From: Enoplolaimus lenunculus
Taxonomy: Eukaryota; Nematoda; Enoplea; Enoplida; Thoracostomopsidae
Direction of reading: 5' to 3'
DNA length: 64,000 nucleotides
Assembly (NCBI GenBank): GCA_030248215.1
Contig: JASANG010000993.1
Location: 62,001-126,000 of the forward strand
Part shown: positions 10,401-19,368 of the stretch, one piece after another
Layout of the letters: the number at the start of each line of letters is the position of its first letter
Numbering within the stretch: position 1 is the first letter of the stretch
The notes under the pieces: model-generated
Seen by the model: only the letters and a program-made list of their open reading frames with translations
What the model was told of the DNA's origin: nothing
Database searches by the model: none
Made by a program: the position numbers and the translations under genes

Positions 10401-11398
10401 AACAGGACAGTCCGTTTATGTTACCTTAAGTATGTAGATAATTAGAAACATATCATATGATATTCGCTCACAATATGCCGAATATCGTACTATAGATTGC
10501 AGTACAAATAGTGACCTACACATAATAACAGCAGACAAATACGAAGTTTTGAATATCATATAAGGTTTATAAGTAGACAAAATGTTACCCAATAGTCAAA
10601 TAGAAACAAATCACGTGCCAAGGTGTCCCAGTAACGTGATGCCCACAATTAGACAAAGCCGACGGGCGGATATAGCCTCATGTGAAAATTTCTTGCGAAC
10701 GAATTATTTAACCAGCATTCATGTGGAATTGTATTTTTTAGACTTTCTAATCCAGTAGGTTGTTAGGTTTTCATGGATTGGTGACCACTGAATATGGGCG
10801 TACGAAGTCTATTTGTAATTGTGCAAAATAATTATTTTCAGTTAATTTTAAATTTTCAAATACCAACAGCAGTTCAGAAAGTTACGGTTACCAGTGCAAC
10901 GTTTTAATCTTTGTGTATCATTGCCCAAAAGTGTTTTTTAACCCTCGCCTCATTGTAATCTAATAAGTCTGCGCTTAAACCTAAGCCTAAACCTAAATCC
11001 TAGACGTGACGCTGATCTATAAAAACAACGACCCATGTGTAGAACAGGGTCGGATCGTTTTCCGGAGGGGCTATAATAGAGTCATTTTAAACTTTAGACT
11101 AATTTTTTGATTAGGTTAGGCTAAGTCTTAGGCATAGTAATAGGCTCATCTATACACTTAGGCTTAGGGTTAGGCTTAGGCTAAGGAATATGCATATACT
11201 ACTGTTCCTGCCCTGTTCTATACATGGGCCAATCCAACACTTTCAATGAAGACCTTTTTGGACCAAATACTGCACGTTAAGCGAAAGTTTTAGCAATCCT
11301 GCAATCTGTTGCACTGCAGTCGCACTTACCTCGTGGAACAATGGCACAATTAATACAAATTTAACTAAACCAAACGCTAAACCGTACCGATCGCTCAT
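4134..11398 (-). CDS. Secreted astacin metalloprotease with two C-terminal ShK domains (gene 1, complete)
   Basis: Zinc endopeptidase of the astacin (M12A) family, probably secreted. Eight coding exons, read in order: 11330-11398, 10063-10198, 9112-9236, 8257-8359, 6903-7131, 5073-5209, 4134-4441; the propeptide, mature N-terminus, CASN-loop, zinc, C-terminal and ShK segments follow the signal exon (seven listed intervals; no eighth was needed). All junctions keep frame and sum to 1107 nt, 368 residues. The N-terminus (MSDRYGLAFG then a hydrophobic stretch) is a plausible signal peptide. The mature domain starts at about FKWPSQTVYYDI; the zinc motif is HEVMHALGFDHEHTRPDRD and the Met-turn SIMHYG. 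Two six-cysteine ShK-type domains follow a short Thr-rich linker. Domains, zinc ligands and frame are seen; secretion and activation by propeptide removal are known for the family. Substrate unknown. The introns are full of MITEs. Confidence 0.9.
4567..4700. mobile_element. Family G-like CCGG MITE fragment
   Basis: Begins TTCAACCGGAAGG and ends ATATCCGGTCGAACCCTG, decayed inverted ends of the CAGGGTGCAACCGG family. Lies in the last intron of astacin gene 1. Confidence 0.5.
5073..5209 (-). CDS. Astacin gene 1, exon 6 (C-terminal catalytic segment)
   Basis: 137 nt, acceptor GTTTTAG, donor CAAG|GTAAAC. Encodes KSGRRPTIS, TYPDGSKVEIG and LFYECV: the final astacin cysteine. The usual IGQR..LS motif is altered to IGLNTPTERDK. 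Confidence 0.88.
5303..5716. repeat. Tandem repeat, about 136-bp unit, three copies
   Basis: The block ACCACTTGAACTGCGTCCAA recurs at 5306, 5451 and 5587 (spacings 145 and 136), each followed by the same CTCAACCCGAAATATTC and TACACTTTTAAGAAT stretches. The last two units are nearly identical. Lies in the intron just upstream of exon 6 of astacin gene 1. Confidence 0.9.
5990..6354 (-). other. Complex, non-repeat patch in an intron; possible degraded coding remnant
   Basis: Higher in GC than its surroundings, with overlapping open frames on the minus strand (one encodes VSLEGNITQAGVLDTLTGAL, preceded by an acceptor-like AATTTCAG). No family recognised, and it is not needed to keep the astacin frame. 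Could be a captured gene fragment or a single-copy piece of transposon. Confidence 0.25.
6371..6626. mobile_element. Family I MITE
   Basis: Begins AAAGCCCTATTCACACGTG and ends GCAGCTGCAAATAATGGGGC: inverted relation of the CCCTATT/AATGGGG ends, with internal TTGCAGCTGCAA motifs as at 3438. Confidence 0.65.
6698..6800. repeat. Family N repeat fragment
   Basis: CCCGCAGCCAGCTCAATTTC followed by a GGGTTTTCAATGGC-type stretch, matching the blocks at 29858 and 56040. Confidence 0.4.
6903..7131 (-). CDS. Astacin gene 1, exon 5 (zinc-binding active site)
   Basis: 229 nt, acceptor TTTCAG, donor TTCAG|GTATAC. Contains HEVMHALGFDHEHTRPDRD (three His ligands, catalytic Glu) and YDYASIMHYG (Met-turn and Tyr ligand). 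A TTAA-type MITE ends only a few bases upstream of its acceptor. Confidence 0.95.
7139..7312. mobile_element. Family E (TTAA-type, tRNA-like) MITE, truncated copy
   Basis: Reads CCTTTTCTCACATGAATATT, then the minus-strand tRNA-like segment (GTTTACCATGACAACTTAGC, A box end) and CTATCACGTCTTGTG, as in the complete copies at 13115 and 14861. Inserted within 8 bp of the acceptor of the zinc-site exon of astacin gene 1. Confidence 0.7.
7318..7432. repeat. Family N repeat fragment
   Basis: GCCAGTAGCCAGCACCC then GTTGGGGGGGGGCTAAAATG, sharing the CAGC..G-run-GCTAAAA layout with 29858-30015. Confidence 0.4.
7438..7630. mobile_element. Family A MITE with internal TTAGGC-like repeats
   Basis: Left end GCCCATGCATAGAACAGGGC, right end GGCCATGTTCTATACG; core contains GGCTTAGGCTTAGG runs. 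Same family as 11034 and 12294. Confidence 0.8.
7640..8256. other. Intron of astacin gene 1; partial family D element, rest unclassified
   Basis: 7775-7830 carries ACCAACTGGCGATAGACGC and ACACACATTTGATAATA, an end of family D. The remainder shows no gene or clear element. Confidence 0.4.
8257..8359 (-). CDS. Astacin gene 1, exon 4
   Basis: 103 nt, acceptor TTTGCAG, donor TTAG|GTAAAG. Encodes RDYIFFTPTGGSCASNLGKT then GGNQNIWLG, the astacin segment with the second cysteine (C-x-S-x-x-G). Same length and phases as the gene 2 exon at 34374. Confidence 0.88.
8640..9008. mobile_element. Family H MITE (GGCTGGGTTTC ends)
   Basis: Left end GGCTGGGTTTCTGAAATC, right end AAGGTTCCAGACACCCAGCC, with inverted TTACTTAAG blocks near each end. 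A closely similar copy is at 46129-46437. Confidence 0.8.
8993..9084. repeat. 46-bp tandem direct duplication
   Basis: TTCCAGACACCCAGCCGTTG and the 26 bases after it are repeated at once, starting 9039. The first copy includes the right end of the family H element, so the duplication postdates the insertion. It lies about 30 bp from the donor of exon 3 of astacin gene 1. Confidence 0.92.
9112..9236 (-). CDS. Astacin gene 1, exon 3 (N-terminal catalytic segment)
   Basis: 125 nt. Encodes FKWPSQTVYYDI through CLTF, the usual astacin mature start (W-P-x-x-x-V-x-Y) and first conserved cysteine. Donor TTT|GTACGT lies at the same codon as in gene 2. Confidence 0.85.
9405..9655. mobile_element. Family M repeat
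   Basis: Shares with 20148-20675 the blocks GTGCGAACCATGACACTT, AAAAACGCAAC, GGTGGTACATTT and CACTCTTGTATTATGCACTC. Begins with a G homopolymer. Overlaps the sequence just upstream of exon 3 of astacin gene 1, inside an intron. Confidence 0.6.
9806..10000. mobile_element. Family A' MITE with CCTAAG repeats
   Basis: GGCCAATGTAAAGAACAAGG at the left; CCCTGATCTTTACATGGGCC at the right; internal AAGCCTAAGC runs and the family mark CAGTCCCACAGAAAAACG. Confidence 0.85.
10063..10198 (-). CDS. Astacin gene 1, exon 2 (propeptide)
   Basis: 136 nt, acceptor TTTTTAG, donor GTTA|GTAAGT, phase 0 to 1. It encodes a polar segment including TLERYLEAWSPLDYRIRRVAV, which lines up with [18 protein letters not shown] of the gene 2 exon at 37249. 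Confidence 0.8.
11034..11228. mobile_element. Family A MITE with TTAGGC-like repeats
   Basis: Left ACCCATGTGTAGAACAGGGT, right CCCTGTTCTATACATGGGCC; core has GGCTTAGGGTTAGGCTTAGG. Flanks AAAACAAC and AATCCAAC look like a decayed 8-bp target duplication. Inserted just upstream of the signal exon on the 3' (intron) side. Confidence 0.85.
11330..11398 (-). CDS. Astacin gene 1, exon 1 (signal peptide)
   Basis: ATG at 11398-11396, 23 codons, donor GAG|GTAAGT, phase 0, matching the phase-0 start of the next exon. MSDRYG is followed by a hydrophobic run ending VPLFHE. Chosen because it is the only ATG-plus-donor with the right phase seen upstream. Confidence 0.7.
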
Positions 11399-11734
11399 GT
11401 ATGCTATTGCAACTCTATTTTACTGATACAACGATTAATATTCCCATGACTCAGAATTCGCTAAATAACTCAAAAAAACATTAAATGTCAATAATAAACA
11501 GCAACAAAACTGTAGTAAAATTACTAGTTTTCAACAAAATTTCAACTTACGAAGTGTGTAGAATGTTAAATTTATGGAAAATATTCGAATTGAAAACTCT
11601 AAACGAGTTTGAGGCTATGTATCGATGCGCCCGTAAACCATTGGAGGGCCAATGTATATGCCGTATCAGTTTATAAGCATATTCCTAAGCCAAAGCCTAA
11701 ACGTAAACCTAATATGCGTATTTATAGATAAGAC

Positions 11735-11913
11735 GACACATGTTACTTTAAGGGGCGTCCAGGTTTCTGTTGGGTCAATAAAATAGTAGGTTTAAATTCT
11801 AGATTACATTTTTTGCTTCGGCTTAGGCTTAGGCTTAGGCTTAGGCTTAGGCTTAGGCTTAGGCTTAGGAATACGCTTAATCTGCTGTTACGCCCCTTAA
11901 AGTAACATTGGCC
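11735..11913. mobile_element. Family B MITE with perfect 8-bp target duplication and a TTAGGC array
   Basis: ACATGTTACTTTAAGGGGCG at the left and CGCCCCTTAAAGTAACATTG at the right are inverted repeats. GATAAGAC occurs at 11727-11734 and 11914-11921. The core has about eight uninterrupted TTAGGC units (about 11827-11868). The intact duplication points to a young insertion of a hAT-type (8-bp) non-autonomous element. Confidence 0.93.
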
Positions 11914-12293
11914 GATAAGACTATAGCTAAAACCTAATCAAACAAGTCTAAAGCTTAAGATTACTCTACAGCAGTTCAGCTAAGCTGGGTCATCCTCGTA
12001 TTTAAATGTATGGACCAAAGAAACATGATTCACAGGTTTAGCCCCGTTAATAAATTTTGCCCACTAGGAAACGTTTATAGCCTCACATGTTACTTGAAAT
12101 CATTGCAAGCCTCGTGATTAAGATTTTAAGCGTCCTGGCATGTTTGGTACGGCTTTGGGGAAACCAAACTTACCTGAGCAGGAATTTTGCCTATCGTTCG
12201 CTTTCCCTCGCATTTTAGGTTATGAATTACGCTCATGCTTTTAGGCTCAGATTTAGCATTTTAGGTAAAGGTACACCTGATTTGGCCTATGTA

Positions 12294-12459
12294 TAGAACA
12301 GGGACGGTACAGTAGTCTAAGCATACTTCTAAGCCAAAGCCTATGCCTAAGCTTAAGCGTAAGCATGAACCTATTCTTAAGCCTAAGCCTAATAAAGCTT
12401 AAGCTGACTCCATTACAGCCCAACAGGAAAACGTTCCGGCCCTGCTCTATCTATGGGCC
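12294..12459. mobile_element. Family A MITE
   Basis: GGCCTATGTATAGAACAGGG and CCCTGCTCTATCTATGGGCC as inverted ends; internal AAGCCTAAGCCTAA. No matching 8-bp flanks now. Confidence 0.82.
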
Positions 12460-12599
12460 TCTAATTATTTCCAAACCTAATCCTAAGCCTAAGATTGTGG
12501 AATGCGTAGAATATATACCTATAAGAGCCAGAATTTTTATTCTTTGATGGATTCAGTTTAACACCCTTTAAATGTGTCTATTATTGTTATTTCTTTCGG

Positions 12600-13110
12600 A
12601 ATCTGGTGACCTGATATGTGAAACTATAGGGTACAGGATGTAAACGGATAGTGAAAATAACGGAAACTGAAAACGGATATTGAAGTCTACAAGCTTGAAA
12701 AATGATTTATATTTGTGCCGTCCCAACTGAAGCATGCAAATATTTACCGGGCTTTGTAAGATTCTAAAGTAAACAAGCGAATGCACCGTATTTTTACGGT
12801 TTTGAAGGAATTTCGAACTCTACTTCACATCGAACAATCGCAGTAAATCTGCAATAAAAAACTGTGAGATATATACATACGTGGGTTATATCTAATTTTG
12901 AGCATAAAAATAATACAATTTCCGGTGTTTCTACGACGGAAATCGGACACCGATTTTCACCGGAAACGGATATCCAGTTACACCTTGGTTTATGGTGAAT
13001 TTCATACTGACAAACCAAACCTTGAAGTGGTTTTTTGGCGTTCAACCATCACAATTTCTGAGTTCCCACACAGGGTCCGTTTGTTATAACCTGGGTTTAT
13101 TCTCAGACGC
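12600..13110. other. Unclassified repeat-like stretch
   Basis: Contains CGGAAACTGAAAACGG and CACCGGAAACGGATATCC, reminiscent of decayed family G sequence (also seen at 37480 and 41700). No gene. Confidence 0.3.
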
Positions 13111-13114
13111 TTAA

Positions 13115-13371
13115 CCCTTTCTCACACATGAATATTTGCAATTTCACATGAGATGTAAATTCAAGGTGAGATTCGAACCCCAGTCTCACGGGTGGCAGGC
13201 GTTTACGATGACCACTGAGCTATAGAAACTTGACGGTCGAGCCTGACGTGGCTATCACGTCTTTTAAAACTGTGCATATATGTTATAAATGTTAAACACT
13301 GCCCACAGTGTGTGTATTGTTTGTACATTATTGTATTTAGTTGCTCATAGTAGACTCTATGAGCGAAAGGG
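13115..13371 (-). mobile_element. Family E MITE: TTAA-flanked, CCCTTTC ends, tRNA-like core
   Basis: TTAA at 13111-13114 and 13372-13375 flank CCCTTTCTCACA and GCGAAAGGG. Minus strand 13165-13230 holds an A-box-like TAGCTCAGTGGTCATCG and a B-box-like GGGGTTCGAATCTC about 45 bases apart, as in a tRNA gene. TTAA plus CCCTTT ends resemble piggyBac-type elements. A tRNA-headed SINE would not be expected to have both ends inverted. Confidence 0.88.
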
Positions 13372-13379
13372 TTAAAGTT

Positions 13380-14469
13380 CCACCCTCCAACCTGTCCCAC
13401 TCCGCCAGTCGAAAACGACTCGACCACTCAGCAACGTCCAACCTGCTGCAGTTAAAAAAATCATTACAGTGACGTATATTGAAAAGTATGCACGTAAATA
13501 AGCAAAAACTACACACAAAATATTAGTTGAGTTGAAATTTGAACTCAAATATCGTTTCACTGAACAAAATTCAAATATTTTCATTGAAATGTTTCGGTGG
13601 CCGCAGTTTGACGATTTCATACGCCGTTATATTGTTTATGCGTTTTAGTCAACCGTATAAAACAGGGGGAAAACTACATATGATATTTTTGACTGAATTG
13701 TGGAATATATTTACTCTCAAAAATGGATGGATAAAAAGGATACCAATATAGCGGAGGGTTCATCTCTCACGACTCCCGTGCATCTTTGACGCCGCGGCTC
13801 CCGTGCTCTCAAAATAATATTTCTGATATTTAAGAAAAAATTTCTTACATTTGACAAATATGATTAGCAAGGTGCACTTGAAAAGTATTTCTGTTATAAC
13901 AGAAATGTTTTCAAAAAACGTTTTGAAATAAATTGTGAAAATAAACGTTTTTCAGTTATTTTTAGAAAAATTGTCTAAAATATCAGCAAAACTTTTCAGA
14001 TTTGCCACAGAAAACACTTTTCTGAATAAATTCAAAAATACTTTTTTGTGTGAGGCCCTTGACGAGTGTCTCAAAACAGAAATTTTGAATTGAGATACGG
14101 TAATAGGCACATAAAACAGAAAAGAAATACTGCAAAACACATTTTGATAACGACAGTGAAAGCTCCTACAGACATCATTCCACGATAACAGCTAAATCAT
14201 TTTGTATACCAATGATATCCCGTAATCCCTAATAATTTCGCGTCATCGGCAAAATAGAAATTACTGAACTGGAGTTTCGAATCCATTGTAAAATGTTTAA
14301 AAAAACAGAAAAGTAGAAGGCGGAAAATTTAACCTTGTGGTTCACCCCGACGTATTCACCTTGACACACGTTTCTGTAAAAAAATCACCCCAATTCATGC
14401 TTTAGCTTTTCTAAGAAACCGTCAGAAGTCTGCAAAATCTAAAATATAACGACATGGTTCAGTTAAAGA
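13380..14469. other. Intergenic, no gene seen
   Basis: AT-rich. A short AAAGTATTTCTGTTATAACA-type palindromic area lies near 13880. No supported ORF or known repeat end. Confidence 0.3.
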
Positions 14470-14655
14470 GGCCCATGTTACTTTAAGGGGCGTCCAGGTT
14501 TCTGGTGGGTCCATAAAAGAGTAGCTTTCGATTCTAGATTACATTTTTTGCTTAGGTTTAGGCTTAGGAACACATTTTTGCAACGCTTAGGTTCGTGCAT
14601 AAGCTTATGAATACGCTTAATCTGCTGTTTTACGCCGTTTAAAGTAACATTGGCC
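14470..14655. mobile_element. Family B MITE
   Basis: GGCCCATGTTACTTTAAGGG at the left; TTTAAAGTAACATTGGCC at the right. Flanks GTTAAAGA and GTTAAACA match at seven of eight bases. Core TTAGGC units are mostly eroded. Confidence 0.88.
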
Positions 14656-14860
14656 GTTAAACATTCTGAAAAAACCTCTTACAAGGCGTCTGTTCATCTG
14701 TAGAACTAAATTTGTTAACGTAGAATTTCCATGCCTAAAATCAGGTATCAACAAACTTGTAAATTTTATTGTAAAATTAATTTTTAGAAAATTTTAAAGA
14801 CAAAACTAATCAAGTTGACAAGTCTCTAATTAACTGATACCGTTGTACAATCATTCTTAA

Positions 14861-15121
14861 CCCTTTCTCACAGGAATATTTTCTATTTGCCCTCAGACCT
14901 ACTTTTATGCAAGGATTCGAACTCCAGTGACGAGTGGGAGGCGTATACCATCACCACTCAGCTACAGGAGCTTGACGCTCGAGCCCGAGGGGGCTCTCAC
15001 GTCTTGTGGTGCTTTAGTGTTATGTATACGTGTTGCAATTGTTAAACACGGTTCGATATATACTATTTAACGTATATACACTGCACTGAGTTGCCTATAG
15101 GCAACTCAATGTGAGAAGGGG
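14861..15121 (-). mobile_element. Family E MITE: TTAA-flanked with tRNA-like core
   Basis: TTAA at 14857-14860 and 15122-15125; ends CCCTTTCTCACA and GTGAGAAGGGG. Minus strand carries TAGCTGAGTGGTGATGG (A-box position) and TGGAGTTCGAATCCTTG (B-box position). Confidence 0.85.
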
Positions 15122-15230
15122 TTAAAAACTAAAATAACAATTGCATACCGTCAATCGTCTGACAAATCAGCATTCTCAAAAAAAGGAATCTGGCAAACCG
15201 ATAGAAAAACCAGGTTTACATATAAATGGG

Positions 15231-15370
15231 CCCATGTAATGATCAGGAGCGTACACGTTTTGCTGTGGGACTGCAATAGAACTTAAGCTTTAGATTATTT
15301 TTTGCTTCGCTTAGGCTTAGGCTTAAACCTAGGAATATGCTTATAATACCGTTGCGCCCCTTTTCTTTAC
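15231..15370. mobile_element. Family A' MITE
   Basis: GGCCCATGTAATGATCAGG left, CCCCTTTTCTTTACATTGGCC right; core GGCTTAGGCTTAAACC. Confidence 0.78.
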
Positions 15371-15409
15371 ATTGGCCCATAAATGTCAGACAATTTCGTT
15401 AACAAAAAT

Positions 15410-16080
15410 ATTGACACAGGGCCGGATCGTTTTCCAGAGGGGCTATAATGCCTGGTTCACAATAAGAAATTTGGCCCGGCCACAAAATATGTTCCATCCC
15501 AGTGTTAACGAGTGGTCGTTGACCCTACCTCAACGAAAATTTTCCGTTGACTCTACCTCAACGAGTGGTCTGTGCCACTCGTTGAGGTAGGGTCAACACT
15601 ATTTAACAACCCGTGCCACGCTTTGACCCTATCTCAAAGCAAAATTTCTGTACTTTTTTTACAACCCGTGACACGCGTTGACTCTACCTAAACGCAAAGT
15701 TTCTGTTGACCCTACATCAACTTGTGTCACAAATTGCTCTGTGGCACACGTTGAAGTAGGGTCAACAGAAATTTTGCGTTGAGGTAGGGTCAACACGTGG
15801 CAGGGATTGAAAAAAGTGTTGACCTTACCTCAACGAATGGCACAGACCACTCGTAGAGGTAGGGTCAACGGAAAATTTTCGTTGAGGTAGGGTCAACGAC
15901 CGCTCGTTAACGCTGGGATGGGACATATTTTGTGGACAGGCCAAATTTTTTATTGTGAACCAGTCATAAATAGAGTCAGTTTTTTTTAGACTAATTGTTT
16001 GCTTAAGCTTAAGCTTCGGTTTACGCTTAGGCTTACGAATAGGCTTATACCACTGTTCCGGCCCTGTTGTATACATGGGC
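15410..16080. mobile_element. Family A MITE interrupted by a nested hairpin element
   Basis: CAGGGCCGGATCGTTTTCC and GGGGCTATAAT, the family A left part, stop at 15450; the rest (AGAGTCAGTTT, TTAGACTAATTGTTTGC, right end GGCCCTGTTGTATACATGGG) resumes after 15963. Nesting gives relative age: A first, hairpin element later. Confidence 0.88.
15452..15963. mobile_element. Nested MITE made of repeated inverted GTTGACCCTACCTCAACG units
   Basis: Ends CTGGTTCACAATAAGAAATT and the inverse of ...TTTTTTATTGTGAACCAG. Inside, about eleven versions of GTTGACCCTACCTCAACG occur on both strands, separated by CACGAGTGG/CCACTCGT-type links, so each strand could fold into many hairpins. An open frame across its right half is repeat DNA. 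Confidence 0.9.
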
Positions 16081-16284
16081 TGAAAAATTAGTCGGAAATT
16101 GTTTTAAAATATTTGAAAACAGTCAACTGATCAGTCTGAACATTTGAGAGGTTTCTAATGTTTGCTGCTTGCAAAAGCGGAATTTTCGTCATCAATAAAG
16201 TTTACTCAAAAATGTGAACATTCATCTCATTTGCCCTGTCGACTAAGAGTTGACTAAAAGTTTCGAGTTACTTAGGGTCCATAT

Positions 16285-16505
16285 TCTCAAATGCATATAG
16301 GACCTATCACCACAGTTAGTAATAGCTCTTCAAATTAACGAACGGCTGCAATTGCAAATATCAAAATTTGTACCGAAGCAGAGTATTAAATCGAATGCAA
16401 TAAATGTGCTGAATTTTAAACCACAACATTCCTTGGCTCGAAAGTTACAAGACCTATCACCAACTGGTAACAGGTGCTACGCATATTTGAGAATACTGGC
16501 GAAGA
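16285..16505. mobile_element. Family D MITE
   Basis: Left CCATATTCTCAAATGCATAT, right GCTACGCATATTTGAGAATA: inverted ends; internal ACCTATCACCA and CGAAAGTTACAAGACCTATC blocks shared with 25450 and 24570. Confidence 0.75.
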
Positions 16506-16606
16506 TGTTAGATTAGGCAAAGCGGCTTTCTGTTAACAAAAGGACACAAACTTTTCAGGATGTCTTGAATTCAGTCCTTTATTTTTTCTTTGCAATTTTC
16601 TCACGT

Positions 16607-16692
16607 CTGAATGCAAAAAATGGTGAGTCAAGTTCACTCTCGTCGAAATGGGCTTTTCTTGGCTACACAAACTGAGTCCAAACGTTTCAGCA
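16607..16692. mobile_element. Family C MITE, left half only
   Basis: GCAAAAAATGGTGAGTCAAG through CTACACAAACTGAGTCC; the right arm is missing. Confidence 0.65.
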
Positions 16693-16727
16693 ACTTTTTG
16701 TGCTTTTATTTTATCGTGCAAACTTTA

Positions 16728-17052
16728 GTGCCTATAAGGTAGGTTACCCTGGATCGAAAGTCCTTGCCACCCATCCTTGGCGGGTACTCCTTATGGTTTG
16801 ATAGAGGTTGGCTACTAGGTCTAGTTATGCTACTCCGCCCGATCACGTCCGGGATGGGTTTCCCATCTCGGGCTCGCAATGTATACACCATCTCAACGCA
16901 AACACTTATCGCTACCGGATCATTGAATAAAATGTCGTGTATAATTCCGTTTGGTAAAAGTTCCTCGCCGGCTGCAAGCCGGCGAACGCCAGTGAAACAC
17001 AAATTATCCCGAAAAAAATTTGGGGCTAGGAGACTCTTATCCTCGCGCATTC
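16728..17052 (-). CDS. Candidate internal exon, unknown protein
   Basis: A GC-richer block, open on the minus strand for about 110 codons (includes SLLAPNFFRDNLCFTGVRRL, GIIHDILFNDPVAISVCVEM, RARDGKPIPDVIG). A possible acceptor is GGGGGCAG near 17052 and a possible donor CCAGG|GTAACC near 16750. The family is not recognised. It lies downstream of the PAM2-like exon on the same strand and could be part of the same gene, but the phases were not proven to match. It could also be a piece of an unknown mobile element. Confidence 0.3.
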
Positions 17053-17669
17053 CTGCCCCCGGGTAAGATTTCTGACCACCGCGGCAAAATTACATTGACC
17101 ATCCAGTGGGCAGGCAAAATTCGGAGTGCGGGGAAAAATAAATTCTTGGTAAAAAGGAGTTGGTCAAAAAGGAAAAAGAAAAATTGGGGACCCGCACCGC
17201 CTATTTCTAAGGCTGTAGAAATTTTTACTATACGCAATAATCATTCAATACTCAGGGCCCAAAAATCACCCGGGAAAAGAAAAATGAAAAAGGAAAAAGA
17301 AAAATATCCATCTCCAGTCCGGACACGATAACAAATTCAGACCCGGACTTGCTCGTTAGCTACTCGCGCAAGTCTGAGTCCGAAATAACAAAAATATTCC
17401 CGTCCTGCGGGAATCCAACGAAAACAATAGCGCTATAATTCGGTAAAAACAATAATCTCAGAGTCAGTACTGAAACGGAATTCCGAGCAATCCAAAGATC
17501 ATGGGGGCTAGCATCCCTTATCAAATCGGACACCTATAGTTTATTACGAAGTCATAACTCAGTGATACATTATGCATTATTCCATATATCCGTGTCATGT
17601 ATAAACGTTTAGCCATACCTAATATTCTTAGATTTCTACCTACAGACTTGACTAAAACATGGCTCTTTA
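17053..17669. other. GC-richer unique sequence between the two candidate exons
   Basis: Contains A-rich GAAAAAG runs at about 17150-17310. No further exon supported; read as an intron if the two candidates belong together. Confidence 0.25.
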
Positions 17670-17898
17670 CCTGTTCCGCCTCTCGCCGTAGCGTGGTTTC
17701 CCATGCTGCTACTTCTTCCCGAGCCGGTGAACTTGCCGCCCACCGGCCCCCTTCCGGTGTTGCCGGACGAAACTCTTCCGCGAGCGGATTCAACCGGGCC
17801 GACGTTCGAGGTGACACGGGGATTGTTTCCGACGTTGAAGACGCCGACTTCGTCGGTGGAGGAGTTCGCGGCGGACTACCCCGGGTACTTTGGTCCAT
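17670..17898 (-). CDS. Candidate first exon with a PAM2-like motif
   Basis: From ATG at 17898-17896 the minus strand reads 76 codons of Pro/Ser/Thr-rich protein to a strong donor, GAACAG|GTAAAG. About residues 33-45 read SARLNPLAEEFRP, which fits the PAM2 pattern (L-N-x-x-A-x-x-F-x-P) that binds the MLLE domain of cytoplasmic poly(A)-binding protein. The exon is unusually GC-rich and CpG-rich for the window, as first exons often are. Known PAM2 proteins (Paip1/2, eRF3, ataxin-2, TOB, TNRC6) act in translation or mRNA decay; which family this is cannot be told. The motif and donor are seen; the gene itself is inferred. Confidence 0.4.
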
Positions 17899-18259
17899 GT
17901 TTGAGCAGGATTCGTAGATCTTTGCTTTCGTTATAAAAATTTGAATAGTATCAAGGTTTTGTTGTCGCTAGCGAATAAATTGCATCAGCCAAATAAGCAC
18001 CGCTTTTAGATATGCATTAGACTAGTTTATATTTAAATTGACCTGAATGCAATTGGGTTAAAACCACGGTTGAGTCGAGCTAGACTCAACCGGAGTCTAA
18101 CCCAACTCGAAATCGCGTTTGCAAATAGTTTTTCGCCTATATGTACACATCGAGAAATTTCAATTAGAAAAACGCGTACAGCCACCCGTACCGGAATAGC
18201 CCGTACGGCGCTTGTACCGGCCACCCCGGTACGAGCGCTATTTTTCACCAAAAATGAAA

Positions 18260-18890
18260 CATGAACCGCAAATTTACAATAAAAACCAACTTATCTTTCA
18301 AAACTAACATTCACCTAGCACTATGTTATTTTATAAAAACCAAGTATTCCTTCGGTAGGATTTTTAAAGTAAACCCATAGTCGCCACCATGCTAATACAT
18401 TACAGAAGACAGAAAAACGTTAGCGCACAATTTCCACGAAAAGAAAACAAGAAACTAACTCCAAGCCAAGAAACTTACACAGCAATTACTAGCTAACTAA
18501 CTTTATTCAATACCAAAATATTAAATAACTTTCCTTCACATTCAACTAAATTCAGACAAAATAGCGTCATTCCGTTAAAACCAACTAAATAAAACTGCAA
18601 CTACTCAAATTTATCCTCCTTTCGGCCCTTCAAAGAACTAGAAACTCGCCAAAACACCTTCGACCGCCAAATTTGAACTCAACATTTCAAATATCCAATA
18701 ACAAATTTCACAGAGTTCAAATTATACGAAATAAACGCCAAGGAATTCAAAACTAATAAGATCAAACTAACATAACCGCTTTACACATCCACACAAATAC
18801 ATTCCAGTCATTTAAACTATATATATTATAGATTTCACCTCCAGAACTCCAAATTTCAAAAATTCGAAAAATTAACATACTTTTCACCAT
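18260..18890. other. Strongly G-poor tract
   Basis: On the plus strand this stretch is A/C/T with very few G (for example ACCAACTTATCTTTC, AACTAACTCCAAGCC). No ORF or repeat end. Together with 18891-19368, which has unusual CCC-rich text, it stands out in composition from the rest of the window. Confidence 0.5.
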
Positions 18891-19368
18891 ACTATCAAAG
18901 CCAATAGGAGACAGTAAGGACCGCCCCGGGCTCATAACACTCGAATCCAGTTCGAATCAACTCTTTCCGCCAGTTTTACTCACCTGCGCTCTCCCTTCAG
19001 ACCCCTTGATCTCAAATTTGAAACCACCAAATCTCACGCCTACGGAGTACTACACCCAAGGGTCACACACTTGGATCCCCCAGGTGAATACCCCGCTACG
19101 GCTCCAAAAACATTTCAACCAGTGGTTTTCCAGCCCGACACGCTCAAATTTCGCGCCTCTCGGGTTTCCCCAAACAAAAATTCAACTCAGCGGAGTCACG
19201 GATCCAGTGGTATCCCTACAGTGCCTTTCATTATACTATAAATTGATTTGGTTACGGTTGTTTTACTCAAACCTTATTTTCGGTGGATATTTTATTCAGT
19301 ATTTTTATTGCACACAGTCTCAACATATCATTTTATACTAAAATCAATATTACATTGAATACATTGTA
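18891..19368. other. Unclassified sequence, no supported gene
   Basis: Plus-strand frame of 111 codons from 19006 has no recognised domain and no convincing splice sites, so it was not called. Confidence 0.3.
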
